Source of the DNA: Ichthyophonus hoferi | Taxonomy: Eukaryota; Opisthokonta; Ichthyosporea; Ichthyophonida; Ichthyophonidae | Assembly: GCA_002751075.1 (NCBI GenBank) | Contig: NAOQ01000096.1 | Location: 29,646 to 93,645 of the forward strand | Direction: 5' to 3' | Length of the DNA stretch: 64,000 nt | Shown here: in pieces, positions 38,804 through 59,680 of the stretch | Numbering within the stretch: position 1 is the first letter of the stretch | Layout of the letters: the number at the start of each line of letters is the position of its first letter | Program-made: the position numbers and the translations under genes | Notes under the pieces: model-generated | Seen by the model: only the letters and a program-made list of their open reading frames with translations | What the model was told of the DNA's origin: nothing | The model's database searches: none

Positions 38804-39008
38804 ATATATATATATATATATATTATAATGCAATATAATATAATATAATATATTATGTGCGGGAATAATAAACAATGCAAACAAGTTGGGGTTTTGTGTA
38901 AAAATTAATTAATTAATTGATTAACTAATGAGATGGGCTAAATCATTAATGCAGATTTTTCTTGATTGCATTTGCTGTTTTTATTTCGATAAATACATGT
39001 ATGTGTAT
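38804..39008 (+). repeat. Right flank of gap, identical to left flank
   Basis: Second copy of the 205-bp sequence seen at 38239-38443. Both copies start in a TA microsatellite and include the same TTAATTAATTAATTGATTAA stretch. Confidence 0.85.
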
Positions 39009-39203
39009 GCGTGTATTATTGTATATATATATCATAGTATATTAAAAATATAAGAACCATAGAATGAGAAATAATGTGAGAGTGGTATGTGTTCAACTCT
39101 GAAAGGACACGTGAAACATCTAACTGATTTATAACCATTTACGTAGTTAAATAGTTATTATCATCGAACGAGATATTACTATCTACTCCTCACCTCCTCA
39201 CCA

Positions 39204-39218
39204 TTTTTTTAAAAAAAA
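39204..39218. repeat. T(7)A(8) palindrome
   Basis: T run followed directly by an A run, between the gap and the hairpin cluster. Confidence 0.85.
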
Positions 39219-39403
39219 TATATGTACAGGGTTTACTCATTCCGTTATTTTATTACGCGTTCAGGGCAAATTAAAACCACTAGGTGTTTGTAGTTACCGC
39301 AGCAACATAATTGTTTTTTATTCAAAAATGTTATAATCTACGTTACTCCCAGAACAAGATATTTATGTACTGGCTTAGTAATGGCTAATTGATTTGATCT
39401 ACT

Positions 39404-39600
39404 TTATATATAAGGTAATGTAGAGACAGGCGTATACGTTGGCTCTATCTCTAAATGTCTATTACAATAATAATCAGCTATTACTGAAGAAGGAATTCCT
39501 ACTTTAGTTCGTTTAGGTGCAATAGTGTTTATAGCACAGTATGTACGATCAGTAAGAGGTGCTACATTATACATTACTATGTAGATAATAACTATTGTCA
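39404..39600 (-). repeat. Family B remnant, reversed
   Basis: Read on the minus strand, this resembles the distal part of family B (blocks around the ACTGATCGT and TTGCACCTAAACG motifs, compare 56250-56340). It is the clearest copy in the opposite orientation. Decayed remnant, class unassigned. Confidence 0.5.
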
Positions 39601-39676
39601 ATATTTAATGTTAGTATGCAGCTCTCTGACTTTTAAGCAAGTGAGAGATTTGAACACAGACTATTGTATATGAGTG

Positions 39677-39779
39677 CTAACGGTGGACTCTAGTTCACCG
39701 TTAGTTATTACAATAATAATGTGATTATTATTTATCAGATTCTGTGTTAGCCCTAAGGTCTTGAACACAGAATCTGATA
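39677..39779. repeat. Cluster of three perfect hairpins
   Basis: Three inverted repeats in 103 bp: 39677-39685 with 39696-39704 (CTAACGGTG arms, 10-nt loop); 39712-39720 with 39724-39732 (AATAATAAT arms, 3-nt loop); 39733-39748 with 39764-39779 (TATCAGATTCTGTGTT arms, 16 bp perfect, 15-nt loop). The second and third abut each other. Confidence 0.85.
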
Positions 39780-39839
39780 TTAATTGTATATATTGTGCGA
39801 AGTTTTATGTGTATTACGAATTTTTTTAAATTTTTTCAG

Positions 39840-40008
39840 TGAACCGTATACGCACAAACAACCCGAGGGCGCCAAAGGCGTGGGTAGCCAAATGTCTTTA
39901 TTAGTTATTTTAGTATTCCTTTATACTTGTCTCATCTTATCATGCCGGTGGTCAGTTGCGGTTAGTAACTGTATTATTGAATTCATTACCGTAAATGGTG
40001 CAGATTGA
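39840..40008 (+). other. Possible terminal exon of a small membrane protein
   Basis: A strong acceptor (AAATTTTTTCAG) is followed by about 55 open codons in DNA that is less AT-rich than its surroundings. They read a polar segment with EPYTHKQPEGAKGVGS, then a hydrophobic helix starting MSLLVILVFLYTCLIL, then a short tail and a stop. No upstream exon was found, so this is a weak call. Confidence 0.3.
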
Positions 40009-40797
40009 AACGATTATTATTGGCTAATCCATCCCACGACAGGTCACCGAGACCAACTAGAGTTGTCCGATGTTATCGCAATTATTATGTCACTAGATGG
40101 CGAATTAACATTTTTCCTCACTATGACACGAATCGATGTAGTTATTGTAAAGCGGTATTCGATTAACTAAAATAAGACTAATCTTTACATCTTTACATTA
40201 CCACTGTTATCAAAGATCGGCCAAACTATATGTTAATTCGCTGTTAACGATCTCGTAACACCTTTTTTTAGTACATAACGTCAGATTTATTTTCAAATAT
40301 TGCCATATTATATATCATCTCCCATACCAACAATCGCACAGGAATTAGAGAATTCTGATATTTTTCTCAAAAACCTTTATATAACCATTAATTATTTGCA
40401 AATTTGGGTTTTAAAAATGCAGAAAATATTGAAATATATACCAGATGCTTTATTTATCATCACATTTTAAAAACCAATGTATGCAATTTTAAAAAAAATT
40501 ATAACTCTATATTGTGCAATATGGAGATGATCGAATTTGATCGGATTTTATCGGATTAAGTATCAACTTTAACTGATAGGATTGGAGTAGCCATGAGCAA
40601 ATAGGAAGTCCCAATATACCTAAAAAACACTACAACTATTGGATGTAATTATTTTACATTAGAATAGACCAATCAAACCTGATTTTAAATAGATAAGCAT
40701 TTTTCATTTTTTAGTATAAACAGTATAGTATGGTATTATATTAGTACAGCCATATATTTGTATAGCCATATTTTTTAAGTTACCTATTTATATTAAT

Positions 40798-50534
<9,737 letters not shown>

Positions 50535-50594
50535 TAAACTTAGCTAGATGCGAAATATATAGCATTACATACAAATAATTATACATTGTATTAG

Positions 50595-50645
50595 TTGTTT
50601 TAATACATATTATATTATATTATATTATATTATATTATTATATAT
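50595..50645 (+). repeat. TATTA pentanucleotide microsatellite
   Basis: Perfect run of ATATT units just 3' of the ASL stop codon, probably in or near its 3' untranslated region. Confidence 0.85.
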
Positions 50646-50669
50646 ATATCAGTTCTGTCCTGCGTAGTT

Positions 50670-51545
50670 ATTATCTCACTTGTTGTGGATGGCAGCTACT
50701 ATTACAAACCAAGACTTATATGAAGAGATCAGAGCTTTATCCATTATAGCTATTTAAACACCCTGTTACAAGACTGCTAATTCTGAATAAACATGTAATT
50801 CAGTTGAAATCCTGATAAAAAGTGAATGATAAAATGATCAGCCTTATATTAGTTAATTACACAACGTTCCCTACCGGGTAAATTAATTTGTCGATAAATA
50901 GTATGTGAGCACTTATATTAATGAAATAATTAGCTAACGTGCCATTTAAATGAAGATACAATAGTATTCAAGTATCTAGATAAGATCAGACAATTCAATT
51001 CTAGTGGGTCTTTGTGACTTTTTGTAAATTATATTAGCCAATAAGAATCTTTACGATCAGTCTCATTTACAATAATGAATACAAATATGCTGGTGTTAAG
51101 TACAATTGAAACGCATGATAAACAAATATTAGGAAGGTATAAATGAAAACGGAAACAACCAATAAAGACCCCCCGCTCACACATACATGGCACACCTTGC
51201 TAACACACATGCACTTGACATAATTGTTATTATTTACATCGTAATATAAGGACCCCTTACTGATTGGTCTCATTGTACAATATCCATATTAGCACCTAAG
51301 TGAACCAAAGTGTCGATTCTCTCTGACTTAGAACAGAAGTATAATTAGTACACCCAGTTACCCAGAAAGTTGGTATATGCGCCTTCTGTAGGACCTCTAC
51401 CACTACAACCGAGTCTTGAAAACAAATCAGATCAATTAGCTATTATTACCGCTAGCCCAACAAAGCCACCCCTTATTCACCAACCAATTGGAGATCCCGA
51501 TGCCCGTGGGCAATCCACTAGAAATACCACAGAATTCTATATAGC
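50670..51545 (+). repeat. Family B remnant
   Basis: Contains the proximal blocks (about 50760-51230, compare 28940-29330) followed by the distal blocks (about 51250-51545, compare 30080-30670). A short frame at 51370-51603 is a remnant. It is followed directly by a family A copy. Decayed, class unassigned. Confidence 0.6.
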
Positions 51546-51579
51546 CAAATATAGGGTTAACAGAATATACTGTTTTTAT

Positions 51580-51906
51580 CTTAAGTATTTACCCTACCAA
51601 TGACGTATGTCAAGTGGAGAGCATATAGTATAAAAAAAACTAGAAGCCCCGTCTCAACCGCATGATGGTTAGTTTATACTATTCAAAGCACATATGATGC
51701 AGTGAGACTGAATTTTGATCAAATTTTATACCTAATATAGTACGCATGTAGGAACTAATCTCAATTTGAATCATTACTACCAAAGTTTGATAGATATCTC
51801 TATTATTTGATTCATATCAGATAATAAATAAATAGGATATGTTATATTCTACTATAGAAAATTAAATAAAGAAATCATTGTTAGAGATTACACATGTTCC
51901 AATACG
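51580..51906 (+). repeat. Dispersed repeat family A, copy 3
   Basis: Lies immediately after family B sequence, which raises the possibility that family A is the end of a larger element. Shares TCTCAACC, GCAGTGAGACTGAATT and the GGAA(C/T)TAATCTCAAT block with the other two copies. Confidence 0.7.
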
Positions 51907-52395
51907 AACTTTATCCAGTATAACTGCAAGTCAATATCACAATCACCATATGTCCAATCTGCGATTAATGTTTGCAAGCGCGATTACGATCACGATTACA
52001 TATTTTGCCAGAGATAGGGATTGCGCAACAAAGCAATCGGACATATAATCCGATAGATCTTATATGGTGATCGTATTCCAATTGATATGCACGTGCATTT
52101 GTATCTAGACTTGACTGCATTTCTATTACTAAGTATTTAATTATAAGCATACACATTGGCAGTAATATAAATAATAAAATACACCAATAACTATAATATA
52201 TAGATATATATAGCATTAACAGCCAATATAAATAATATATGTATAACAAGTGCTATCATCAATAAACCACAATACCAACTATACTAATCCTATACTTTAC
52301 TTATACTATACCCACATATACCCACACATAAATAAATATCAATACATTCCGTGATTGTAACCATCAATATCATCATTAACAACATTAACATTAAC

Positions 52396-53770
52396 ATGGG
52401 TAAATCTAAGACTCCAGCACACTCTTCTACCACACCATCTTCGTCTCACCGGAGTAAGTCGGGATCGAAATCGAAACCTGAACCGAATGTTAAAAATACT
52501 ATTATAAAAAAGAAAAAAACACCTAAAAAGGTAAACGACTTCGTTGTTTTATTTTTTGCTTTTTTATTATCTATTTCCGGTTACGTTATTTGTTTATATT
52601 ATATAATTATAGGTTTATCCTTTTAAGTGCATTGATACAGAAAGTCTTTTAGTTTTATGTGGTAGGGTAGAGGTATCTGATGGCTGCTTTGGCAGTAGTA
52701 TTGAGTACTAGTATGAAATAAAATTAATAATAATAATACTAATAATAGTAATAATAATCGACACATTGTTAATATTATATCGACTAATGGGCTTTGGCTT
52801 TTACAGGTTTAATGATTTTCAAAATGTTAATTTTTTATTATTTTTTTTTAAAAAAAAAACATGAAAACCGTATATATATATATATTATACCATACATACT
52901 TAGGTTGCTAATTATCATGTATCGGGTATATAGTGACTATCCTATATTATACTGTACTATATTATGCTATATGTACTATACTACACTATACTATAATCTA
53001 CTCTACTACACTATACTCTACTATACTATGCTATACTATAATATACTATACTCTACTATACTCTACTATACTATACTATATTATATATTATACTATACTA
53101 TATTATGCTATACTATACTAATCTCTAAGTTTAATATCATCCTAATAAATTAGTAAATGAATGGTTTATCTATATACAAATAATAGAGAGAGATGGGTGT
53201 GTATATGTATAGGTATACATGGGATGTATAGGATGCATTCTTTTCTGTATATAGTAAGAATTAGACCGTGATATGTGACGTCATCCAATCTAATACGTCA
53301 TGACATTGATCCAGGTGAATAGTGAAAAGAGGAATCTATTAGTGGGGGCCATGGATGCAGCCTTCTTAGAAGTCCAACACGCTGGAATAGAGAGGAGGGT
53401 CGAGAGAAAGGAGCTGCTAGCTGCGAAGGTTTGTATTGGCTCCTACCCCTATATAGCCTTATGTAGTCTAATGCGAATTGCTTCTAGTAACTCTATGCTA
53501 TTGTATATATACCTATTAACATAAAGAGGTTTTATGTGAGAGATAATTTTATGTATCTCCGAGTGTCTCTATTATACTGTCATAATATCATACTATTATA
53601 CTATCGTACTATTATACCACCATACTACCATACAATCATACCAATATTTAATGATATATCTAACGAGTGGCTTCCTCTCCCAGGCTGGCCAAACTGAGCA
53701 ACAACAAGTGGAGTACCAACAACAACAACAGGCCATGGATGACGTCACTAGCATTCTGGAAACCCTATGA
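52396..53770 (+). CDS. Unrecognised 111-residue protein with a basic N-terminus and Gln-rich helix
   Basis: Three exons, 52396-52530, 53315-53428 and 53684-53770, all phase 0 with GT-AG introns. The N-terminal 45 residues are Ser/Lys-rich and end in KKKKTPKK, which could bind nucleic acid or act as a nuclear signal. Exon 2 (VNSEKRNLLVGAMDAAFLEV) and exon 3 (Gln-rich, ending AMDDVTSILETL) look like amphipathic helix or coiled coil. There is no signal peptide or membrane segment. The frame runs on past the exon 1 donor into hydrophobic codons (NDFVVLFFAFLLSISGYVI), but that extension lies in the intron. Family not recognised. The real exon pattern rests on splice signals and phase only. Confidence 0.6.
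52841..52859. repeat. T(9)A(10) palindrome
   Basis: T run followed directly by an A run in intron 1 of the three-exon gene. Confidence 0.9.
52930..53122 (+). repeat. ACTAT/CTATA pentanucleotide tract
   Basis: About 190 bp of TATACTATACTA-type sequence in intron 1 of the 111-residue protein gene. It gives false frames of 62 and 119 codons rich in Tyr and Leu. Confidence 0.85.
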
Positions 53771-53879
53771 AAGCACCATGCATAGGCTGTAAAGTTTCTT
53801 CTAGATATATTGGCTAATGAAAGACGTATACTATGACATCATAATATATCATAATATATAATGGATTCAACACTATTTT

Positions 53880-56760
53880 AAGATTCCATTGGAAAGCTTG
53901 ATGATGAATAGTATCGATACTACCTAGTGATTTACGTTGTAACTCCATAAAAGCAATTTATTTATTATTTATTTATTTACACTCGAGCTACGTACGCAAA
54001 CTATGTGGTCTATTTTTAAATATGACTTATTTTATGAGTTGATTAAATTATCGACCTTTTAGCAACAAGCTCCGAACCAATAAAAAACATTGATTATTCA
54101 CACAGAATTCAAATCAAATTTGACTGAGAAGGAACGGGCTGCAAAAAGTGCAGCGAATGCATTGGCTCCAAACATACTTTAACAAATATAATTCAGGTCA
54201 AGATGAAAATATTGCCCTATTGGGAATTATTGGAAACCAGTAGAGCAGGTTTAGATTCCATCAACTATTTTCAGACTATATATAATATATATGCATTAGT
54301 AATTCTCAAAAATACGAATAATATTAAACGATTATAACTATGTAAAGAAATACCCAAATTAATTAACCATTTCCGTTTGTTTTTAACAAGAATGAGCAAT
54401 ATGAAGGTATTATACCGTTAAGAATCATCACGCCTATCTATTTAAAATAATTATACACAATACTGTGTGACTCTATAGTACTCAATTCCATATAGGATTG
54501 GACTGGTTTTATGTGATTGGATATACTAATGTACTCGAATTAAAGTATCAATGAATTGTGATACATTAATAATATGGTATATATATATTCACAATTCTAT
54601 TGTATTCCTTCCTTTCTGTGAGATATCGTAGATGTAGGGTACAGAATAATATTGCTTTAAATCCTTGATCGAACCTCTTATTAAATTGCTGTTTCTATTA
54701 ATTTTATGCTCTACTCGATTTATATAGAAAATAGAACAAAAATGAAAACCACCATTATGGGTAAGCTATGTTGCACATCATTTAGTCATATAGAATCGGC
54801 GGAGCGTGTGTGTAGTATTGCACATTCCTAGGTTCATAATATATATATTATTGAGGGTATACTACTATTAAAATGAGCAATCAAGCTAAAGTTAGCTTCA
54901 CTTTACCTAGCAATTCAGCGATTAGCTATATACACCATTATATTATAGCATACGATGTATGAATTGGGGCTTATTTCTATTATATATTTGCCTTATAGTA
55001 CTTTTAATATAACTATATGACAATAATTAGTGGTTTAATAATGAAGACCATTGGTTATATTTTAACTGCTCTATGGCATGCCTATCTTATTGAAGTAAAC
55101 GATTTAAAATCATTTAAAATCATATTAGTTTTATCTAACCTGCCTTTATCTTTTTCAATATAAAAAACCCTTCAATGATAGTTAATAATTTATTATGATA
55201 TAATTCATTCATTGAATCAGCAATAGCCGTTGATGTCTATATAAATTTATGGTAGTTCTAGTGACCTGTCCACGGGCTTCAGGGGCGACTGTGGTAATAG
55301 CACTGCGAACGATCAGTGAGAGGTACTAAAGTTACGAGTATGTAGTAATTATTATTACAATCAAAATTAACTAAAAACTAAACAGTTCTCTGTATTCTTG
55401 ACAGAAGAAAGATATGAACGCTGAGGATTGTATTTTAAGTACCAGCAAAGAACTATACATCACAATAAAATGCAATGGTTATAAAATACATGCCAAGTAT
55501 TTAATATAGCTCGGTTACAGAAGACACCATTGTTAAAGTTTACTCATAGACATCTATAAAACATAACTATTATATTGACAACGCACTTTTCCCGCAACAA
55601 TTTGAAACCTTCATTTAATTCAGCCCAGAAGTTTGAACTTATTGGAAATAAACCTAGCATCTGTTGTACCGAGTTCTATCTGACTGATTTCGTCAGGTAG
55701 ACGGCAACATAAAGCTCTAGCTAGCTGCTCCCAAATGTCTAGTTGTCGATTGGGTTATTGACTTTGTAGTGCCAAGCTTCAAACCGATAAAAAATACTGA
55801 TTATTCACAAAAAATTTACATCAACTTAATTTGGAAGGAGCGTCTATTCTTTCTAGTAATAAGCGAATATAATAATACTACATAAAATAGAATGAACTAT
55901 AAAAATTCAGTGAACATTTTGGTTCCAACACACTAATACAGAATAAAACCTCAAAAAGATTTCACTTGCTGTGAATACTGAGGAGAATAAAAGGAACAGG
56001 CTTCTACTAGAAAATGAAATTAATTTGAAAATTGCCATCATAAATAATATATATGTAGATATGCATTTTCTTAATGGTTAAAATATACTTGGCCTGTATT
56101 TTATAAGCGTCGTAGTTTATTGTGAAGTATAGTTCTTTGTTGATACTTTAATATAAATGTGAATGTTCAAATATTTTTACTATTACTAATACGGAGAACT
56201 GTTTAGTTACTTTCAAAACTAGTACTAAATATTACATACATTCAAACTTAGTGCCTCTCACTGATCGTTTACATTGTGCTATTACCATAATAGCACCTAA
56301 ACGTATTAAGTCAAGCATTTCTCGCCATCTAATAGATAATTATAGCTACCACGAATAGTTAAGAATAAAACCAACATTCACATCTTCTCTAACATTATAC
56401 TCTTCTCAGCTTTCTAATGAAAGCGGATCAGAGCTAATAGCAGCCTCTATTGTTAGCTCTGCAAGAGACATACTTAAGAGTATTAATGCAGGAATTATTT
56501 CTCATTTAATAAACGACTACAAGTACAATAGAAAACTAAGGATAGAACTAACATACACGCCTCCTCTTACATCACATTTGTTTCAACCTTCTATTGAAAG
56601 CGGATCACAGCTAAGAGCTGCCTTTACTGCTGGTCCTGGAAGAGACACTTTTAAAACCTAATTGGATACCCCGAGTCTGTAGACAAATTAGTCGAACTAC
56701 CACAGATTGCTATAAAAGCTATACTCTTGATCATTTGACTAACGGGACCTAGTATATATA
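53880..56760. repeat. Cluster of decayed dispersed repeats
   Basis: A block around 54060-54200 (CCAATAAAAAACATTGATTA) recurs around 55780-55850 (CCGATAAAAAATACTGATTA), so one element is present twice. Stretches at 55230-55350 (reversed) and 56250-56750 match the distal part of family B. A doubled segment within 56390-56660 repeats CTTTCTAATGAAAGCGGATC-like sequence. No intact coding region remains. Confidence 0.55.
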
Positions 56761-59680
56761 GGGCTGCATTAATATAACTTTTAAATTCGGCATTCTTTCA
56801 TATATATATATATATGATTACATGATTGAAGGCCACCACAATCGACCAGCCTTTATCTCTAACCTTTTGACATATTTGGATACAAGTTGTGCGTAGCAGG
56901 TATTTAATTGGTTAATGGTTGCCAAATATCGAATGATAACATTAAAAATTGTCTAGTTATCATAACTAGCTCATATCCTATGTTTGAACCAAAGTGTTCA
57001 CTGCTTTTTTATTATGCATCTTTCATTTATTATCAGTATTTTTTTGTTCATTACTATAGAGAAAAGATATTCTTTCCTAGTTGAGTTTGATGGGAAGTCT
57101 TTGTGAATGATCTATCTTCTTATGGTTCAGCTTGCTACAAAGGTCAACAATCAATCAATTCATGAAAGTCACGCTAAAAACAAGCAACCAATCATATTCT
57201 TTATAGATATCGATCCATTTGTAATTGATCAATCTGGATTCAATACACATGCTTTCGAGGCCCAATTAGATCTTGAAATATAGGCTCATTAGTCAGTTTA
57301 AATCAGTCGGAGTTATCCATTTAGGTAGAGGCGTGTAAGATTTAACACTTTTGTGATTCGTTTTTTTTTTTACAAAAGAAAAAAAGGCAAATAAATGGCC
57401 CTAAAAATAATTATTTAATTAAAACTTTATAAAATTAATTAATGAATTATTTTAACATTTTCATAAATATTAATTAATACTATGCAATGGTATAATATTT
57501 CGTAATAAGTTATCCCTCTAAGTCACTGTTTAATCAGTACTTACCAATAATTAAACAGCCATGAAACAATTATCCAACCAAACGGAGATACTTAAAATTG
57601 AATACAACCAATAGGTAAACCTAGGAGCGTTTTGTAATTGAATCAGAATCGGATTAGTAACAATCGCAAGTAAATCTAAAAATGTTAAAACAAAGTCGTC
57701 ATAATGACATTAAACGGCCAAGTGCCTAAACCTACCAATGGAAATAAGAATGAATTATGGCTTATAGCACATGGTTCACAAGAATTTATTTATCGATCTA
57801 TACACTATTTATATATTTGGTTATATAAAATATTTTCTCTGTGTAATATAAATTCAAGCTTAAAGTTCGATGGACGGAAAATATAGTAATTAAAAGCACA
57901 TGTCTTAAATTCATTATAAAATAAATTGAGCATGAAAACCGAATTAACCCAAAATATCGCAATAGATCTTTGTAGCAATTTTTATGGAATGCATCTCTGT
58001 GCTTTTATATAAGATGACTTTAACACCACTAGATAGGTAGCATTCATATGAACCATTATTAACATAACGCAGTGATTTATTGCTCGAACATAATTAGATG
58101 TCCATGTCTATCTATTATCCGTTTATAATAAACAAGGGGATAATAGAATCTATGGATGAATCTAGCAATTTGATTTATTCATATTTAAGAAATATATTTA
58201 TGTATTAATTAAAATATTTAATAAATATAAGAAATAATGATTCTGAAACCCAAAATAAATTTTAAAAGTGTAAAAGGATGGAGTTAATATGTGGTTCTGA
58301 TCCTTCCAAGAGAGCCACTCTTTGTCCTGTGCGCTTGTCTTTGCTTTTTGTAAGATCACTATAGTGTAATCAATACTTCAACGATCTATCTATAGTGCTA
58401 AATGCAGAAAATTCAAAATTCAAAATTCAAAAATCGTATTAGTATCGTTTAACCCAATTTTTTAATAAAATAAAATAACATAAAATAACATAACATAAAA
58501 TAAAATAACATAAAATAACATAACATAAAATAAAATAAAATAAAATGACTTTTTTCCTTAAAAATAAATTATATAATTTGGGGATGGATTACATCACATC
58601 CAAATCTTATCTTATGCAAGACAAGCATTGGGAAATTAAACAAAATATCTCTGTGTAACCCCCCGAATTCGAATAAAAGCTTTGAATGTATAAAACCTTT
58701 CGTCTGCACATGTTTATACTGTTTCCACTAATAATAAATTATAGCAATTTAAATTGTGGCGTGTAATAAATTTTAAATGTTCTAGAGTAAATAGTAAAGT
58801 AATATATTCATTTAAAAAAGTGTGATATTTTTAGATATATTTAAGGGATGGTCTTATAATAACATATCTATTTATAAAAAGATAGCCATTCATTCATATC
58901 CATACTCTATGCATGCGCGCACATAAATGAATTCAAAACAACGAAAACAAAACCCCCTAGACCAATTGAAACTATAAATTACAAACTATAAAATTTAAAA
59001 GTTAAAATGTAATTTAAATCAAATATTAATTATAAGCTACCATTAAAAAATTATTATGGTAATTACCTTACTACTACTGAAAAAACAAACAAATATATTA
59101 AAATAATAAAACAAATATATATATATATATATATAATATAAAATTAAAAATTAATAAAAAAAAATAACAAATATTGCCTTTTGTTATTTTGTTAGTAGGT
59201 CCTAAGTTACGATATAAATGCACTTTTCTTTGTTGTTAAATGTTTCTAACCCAATGGAAATATAATTTATATTCTAAAATATACCTTGACGTGAAATTTA
59301 CAATTACCAAAAGTAAATTACGACATATGGTTACAATTTTAGTAGAATATTATTTAATAGCTAGATGTACACACGGCTTATACGATGGGATAACTACTGT
59401 ATATGCGAGCAGTTTATATTGCAATGATCGTAACATAGTAACAAAAATAATTTTGTGTATTTGTATTTGTATGTTATTGTATTTGATTATATAGGTGCCT
59501 CAATTATTATTATGCTATTTCTTTAGCGTATTCTTTTATCTTTTTGTCGTATGTTTTCTATCTTGCATATAATTATATTGTGTTGCTAAATGTCGCAACT
59601 TAATACTACGTTATAAATAAAAAATCAGTTTTTAATTCCCTAATATTTCGTTGGCTTTGTAAGCTTGTAAAACCGAAAAC
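56760..59680. other. AT-rich intergenic region upstream of syntaxin
   Basis: No gene supported. It holds a TA run at 56800-56815 and 59116-59133 and an AAAAT/AACAT run at 58468-58546. The frames at 57704-57886 and 59240-59494 lack any recognisable domain. Confidence 0.5.
58468..58546 (+). repeat. TAAAA/TAACA pentanucleotide microsatellite
   Basis: Regular alternation of AAAAT and AACAT pentamers, about 15 units. Confidence 0.9.

Noticed and set aside
38363-38884. Four long frames across 38.4-38.9 kb
   Set aside because: They consist almost entirely of N-gap codons.
52794-53153. 119-codon plus-strand frame rich in Tyr and Leu
   Set aside because: It translates the ACTAT pentamer tract in an intron.
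59240-59494. 84-codon plus-strand frame before syntaxin
   Set aside because: Composition follows the AT-rich background and no domain or splice signal supports it.
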